From: Pyrrhoderma lamaoense | Lineage: Eukaryota > Basidiomycota > Agaricomycetes > Hymenochaetales > Hymenochaetaceae | Assembly: GCA_002794735.1 (NCBI GenBank) | Contig: NBAZ01000002.1 | Coordinates: forward strand, 620,001 to 684,000 | Direction: 5' to 3' | Length of the DNA stretch: 64,000 nucleotides | Shown: piece after piece, positions 61,401-64,000 of the stretch | Layout: each line of letters starts with the position of its first letter | Numbering within the stretch: the first letter of the stretch is position 1 | Position numbers and translations under genes: made by a program | The notes under the pieces: model-generated | What the model saw: only the letters and a program-made list of their open reading frames with translations | What the model was told of the DNA's origin: nothing | Databases searched by the model: none

Positions 61401-64000
61401 GCCTTGAAGTTGAGTTTAAAAAAAAAGAGAGAGAGAGAAGGAAGAGGAAATATATGAAGCTTAAGTCTGGAATCAGCGGATCGTTTTTTTTTCTCAAATC
61501 GTGCTTTGGTAATGACATACGGTTATGAGATCCATCCTCGTCATTTCTTCATCATCAATCCATACATCCATAACACACATATATAATTCTTATACACACG
61601 CCACATACACATACACACAAATGTAAGCACACGTTATACATGGTATAGCACATAACATCTACAGGGCTCAAAAGGACAAATCGACGATCACACTAGCAGA
61701 TTGAACGAAGAACGAAGAACGAAGAATACAGGGATACAGGGATACAGAATTACAGGATTCGGATAGTGGGTGGAAGACAAAAGTTTGAGGTTTTATTTTT
61801 TTTTTTCGTCGAGCGGCACCGAGTCGGTGAAGTACATCGTTAGCTAACAGACAATAGATACTAGACACTAGGATACTAGAATTTACTAGAAATTTATTAG
61901 TTTGAAGAAGCTAGAATAGAATCTAATGAGAAAGGAGAACGGACATGACCATGAAGAATACCGGAGAGGTATCGGTAGTTCGGTGGTTCGGAGGTTCGAT
62001 ACCCATCAAAGCAGTCACTCAAAGGTATAGTTATACGTCTATACGATTTATACAACGACGATTAATGGAATCGGAATGATAATAGGAAGAGCTTGTGTTA
62101 CGAGAGACAGAAGTTAGAATTTTTTTAAACTTGTTCGACAAACTAGCTTCGTACGTCTACTTAGTTGAAGCTAGCTCATAGGTTAGCACATACGACACAA
62201 CATAAAACATATGATATATAATCTATGGCCTATAACATCAAACCATAGGGACTCCTTTGTAAAGTTAGCTCATCGCTCATCAATTTGGAGTTAGAAAGAG
62301 GTCAGTTAGCGGTTAGATCAACTTTTGTTAGCTAGTTCACTCCTTTTTCTCACTTTTTCCCCATCAATTTGTAGTTCGGTAGATCATTAGTTTCGTTGGA
62401 GGAAGAATCTCGATCCCATAAAGCTATGGACGTAGATGTTAGACGTCAGATGTTAGATGAAAACGTATCACTACTTGCCGAAGAAAAAACCTAGTGATGG
62501 TGGTGGTGGTGATGATAATGATGGAAAATCCTAGCTAACACACAAAAGAAAGAGAAGGAGGAGGAGAAAACCATTGAGTCAAGAAGAAGAATTCCCGATA
62601 CGGAGAATAAGAACGAAAAAAAAAACTCCAAAAGACACTATATCACATGTAATGACCGGAATCAAGACTTTGAAAGGTTATCTCCCAGAACCCAATAAGG
62701 CCGAGCACAAGCCAACTGAAATTTTTTTACTCAGAAGTTGGAATCTCATTCTCTATTCGAAAGCTAGTCATATTCTCGTATTAAAAGCCCTTCGCTCGAG
62801 ACTTCAAGTTAACCCTTACATATTCTTACCTTCTGGTGTCTTTGTCTTGGCTCTATATTTGATGTTTTTGGTTTATATCAAAGAGAGGTCTTCTACCATC
62901 ACCTATCATGACCGGTGGCACTACCAAGTACCAAGTACTAAAGTATTATTGTATTGATTACCAAACTACTGAACTAACTTACAAATACAAGTCACGACAA
63001 GAAAAGGCTTTCGAGTTAGAGAGTCTGAGACTCGAATCTAGAAGCGCGTGTTCGATTTTCGATATTTCGATTATACCGATGTTTCTCTCTCCACCATACC
63101 TCCGGAGCCAATAATCTGTTGTCTTATTCTAGTCAAGCTTAGATTAGATTAGTGTAGTGTAGTGTATTGCAGTGCAGTGTAGTGTGGCATATGGTAGTAT
63201 AGTTTAGAGTAGTGTATTAACGAGATGGACGGAGGAGGAGGAAGGGGGGAGAGAGGGTCAACGAAGGAGCGGACACCGCGACACCGCTGATGTCCGATGA
63301 ACCAATGAAGTAGCTGAGAAAAAATAAATCGACCGCGTCTTTCCTATTATTATTATTATAATTATAATTATTTACTTCACAAATGGAGTTTGCATTACAA
63401 TGATCCAATACATACGTCCTCGGTCCGATCGCATATCGACGCTGTGACGCCCCCTGCCCTATCATCATCAATGCTGTTGTTATTATTATTGTCGTCTGTC
63501 AAGTAATCTTACATGTGTTTCTCTAAAATCCTTTACCGTCGAGATTTTTTTCTCTCTTTCCTTTTTTTTTTGTTTCGCTTCCGTATCAACAACTCGAGCC
63601 CAAGCCTAAACTTGACTCTATCTTCTCCAAAAAAAAACAGAACAACAATGATCCTCCGCCAGACCACTGAATGTGACTAGTCGCACAAGAACATACATAA
63701 GAGCTAACCACAAAAAACAGATTGTCAGTCGTAACGTAACATATAGTCAAGTGTAAAAGATAAAACTTCACCTAGTAGAACTATTTGAATGAAGCCGAGA
63801 TTCTCAAATCCAGTTAACAGCTCTCTTACGACAGTTGCAACCAGCTTCTACTTGCTATTCTACATTTTTAACTTCTACTTCCACTTCTTCTACTTCTCAC
63901 TTCTCACTTCCACTTCTACCTCCTATTATCGGAATTACGTAAGACGCCGATTGTCCAGTAGCTTTGTAGTTCTATAGTCTGTTAGGCCCTCTCCCACCCT
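58429..64000. other. Long upstream region of STE12, no gene supported
   Basis: About 5.6 kb. It shows strong strand asymmetry: pyrimidine-rich plus-strand tracts at 59600-60300 and 60700-60950, a poly(T) run near 61113, and many short frames. None has domain-like sequence. The first 600 nt probably include the STE12 5' UTR and promoter. A possible acceptor (ccacag) lies just upstream of the start codon on the minus strand, so a 5' UTR intron is possible. The right edge may hold an unrecognised gene fragment. Confidence 0.5.
63140..63215. repeat. Imperfect (TAGTG)n tandem repeat
   Basis: A run of degenerate pentamers (tagtg, tagtgta, cagtg) of about 75 nt, interrupted by catatgg. Confidence 0.65.

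Noticed and set aside
61960..62015. Possible tRNA internal promoter (GGTTCGATACC, B-box-like)
   Set aside because: No matching A box, acceptor stem or cloverleaf could be drawn around it.
62574..62957. 127-codon frame with one hydrophobic segment
   Set aside because: The composition looks random apart from one hydrophobic run. There are no family marks and no clear splice or start context.
63140..63215. Possible CRISPR-like or telomere-like array
   Set aside because: The units are degenerate pentamers without spacers. This is an ordinary simple repeat, and CRISPR arrays are not expected in a fungal nuclear genome.

Overview
This window is nuclear DNA from a filamentous fungus, most likely a basidiomycete of the Agaricomycotina. 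The evidence is intron-dense genes (8 exons in a 173-residue E2 enzyme, about a dozen in a mitochondrial carrier), mostly 50-100 nt introns, exons down to 5 nt, a STE12-type factor with C-terminal C2H2 fingers, and a cluster of FunK1 kinases, a family known to be expanded in mushroom-forming fungi. No species is claimed.

Layout. 0-13 kb is ordinary housekeeping sequence: the 3' end of an unidentified gene, D-arabinono-1,4-lactone oxidase, a Ubc7-type E2 (minus), a mitochondrial 2-oxodicarboxylate carrier and a large ArAE/FUSC-type membrane protein. 13-20 kb holds one peptide transporter (PTR2/POT, minus) between two gene-poor stretches. 20-32.7 kb is a compact block: NOC2 (minus), an FMP46-like thioredoxin-fold protein, GPI8, a Ubc15-type E2 (minus), an unrecognised basic nuclear protein, dihydrofolate synthase (FOL3) and SRP9 (minus).

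33-46 kb is accessory: four FunK1 copies. Copy D (truncated) and copy A lie on the minus strand, copy B on plus and copy C on minus. A and B are head to head, and B and C tail to tail. A and B carry a roughly 1.1 kb 3' flank that is nearly identical but inverted. 46-52.5 kb is nearly empty except for a 100-residue UQCC2/CBP6-like gene. 52.5-58.4 kb is STE12 (minus), whose four introns are 578-883 nt, about ten times the local norm. The last 5.5 kb is its upstream region with no gene I can support.

Many genes read cleanly only if one or two bases are missing from the sequence, often in a homopolymer. After splicing, the coding lengths of five such genes (ALO, PTR2, the 28-kb nuclear gene, FOL3, FunK1 B) are off a multiple of three by exactly the number of bases that the family motifs predict are missing. 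I read this as consensus error in the assembly rather than mass gene decay.

The functions are mostly independent: antioxidant synthesis, ERAD ubiquitination, mitochondrial transport, peptide uptake, ribosome biogenesis, GPI anchoring, folate synthesis, SRP targeting, mating and filamentation control. The most distinctive part is the rearranged FunK1 cluster.
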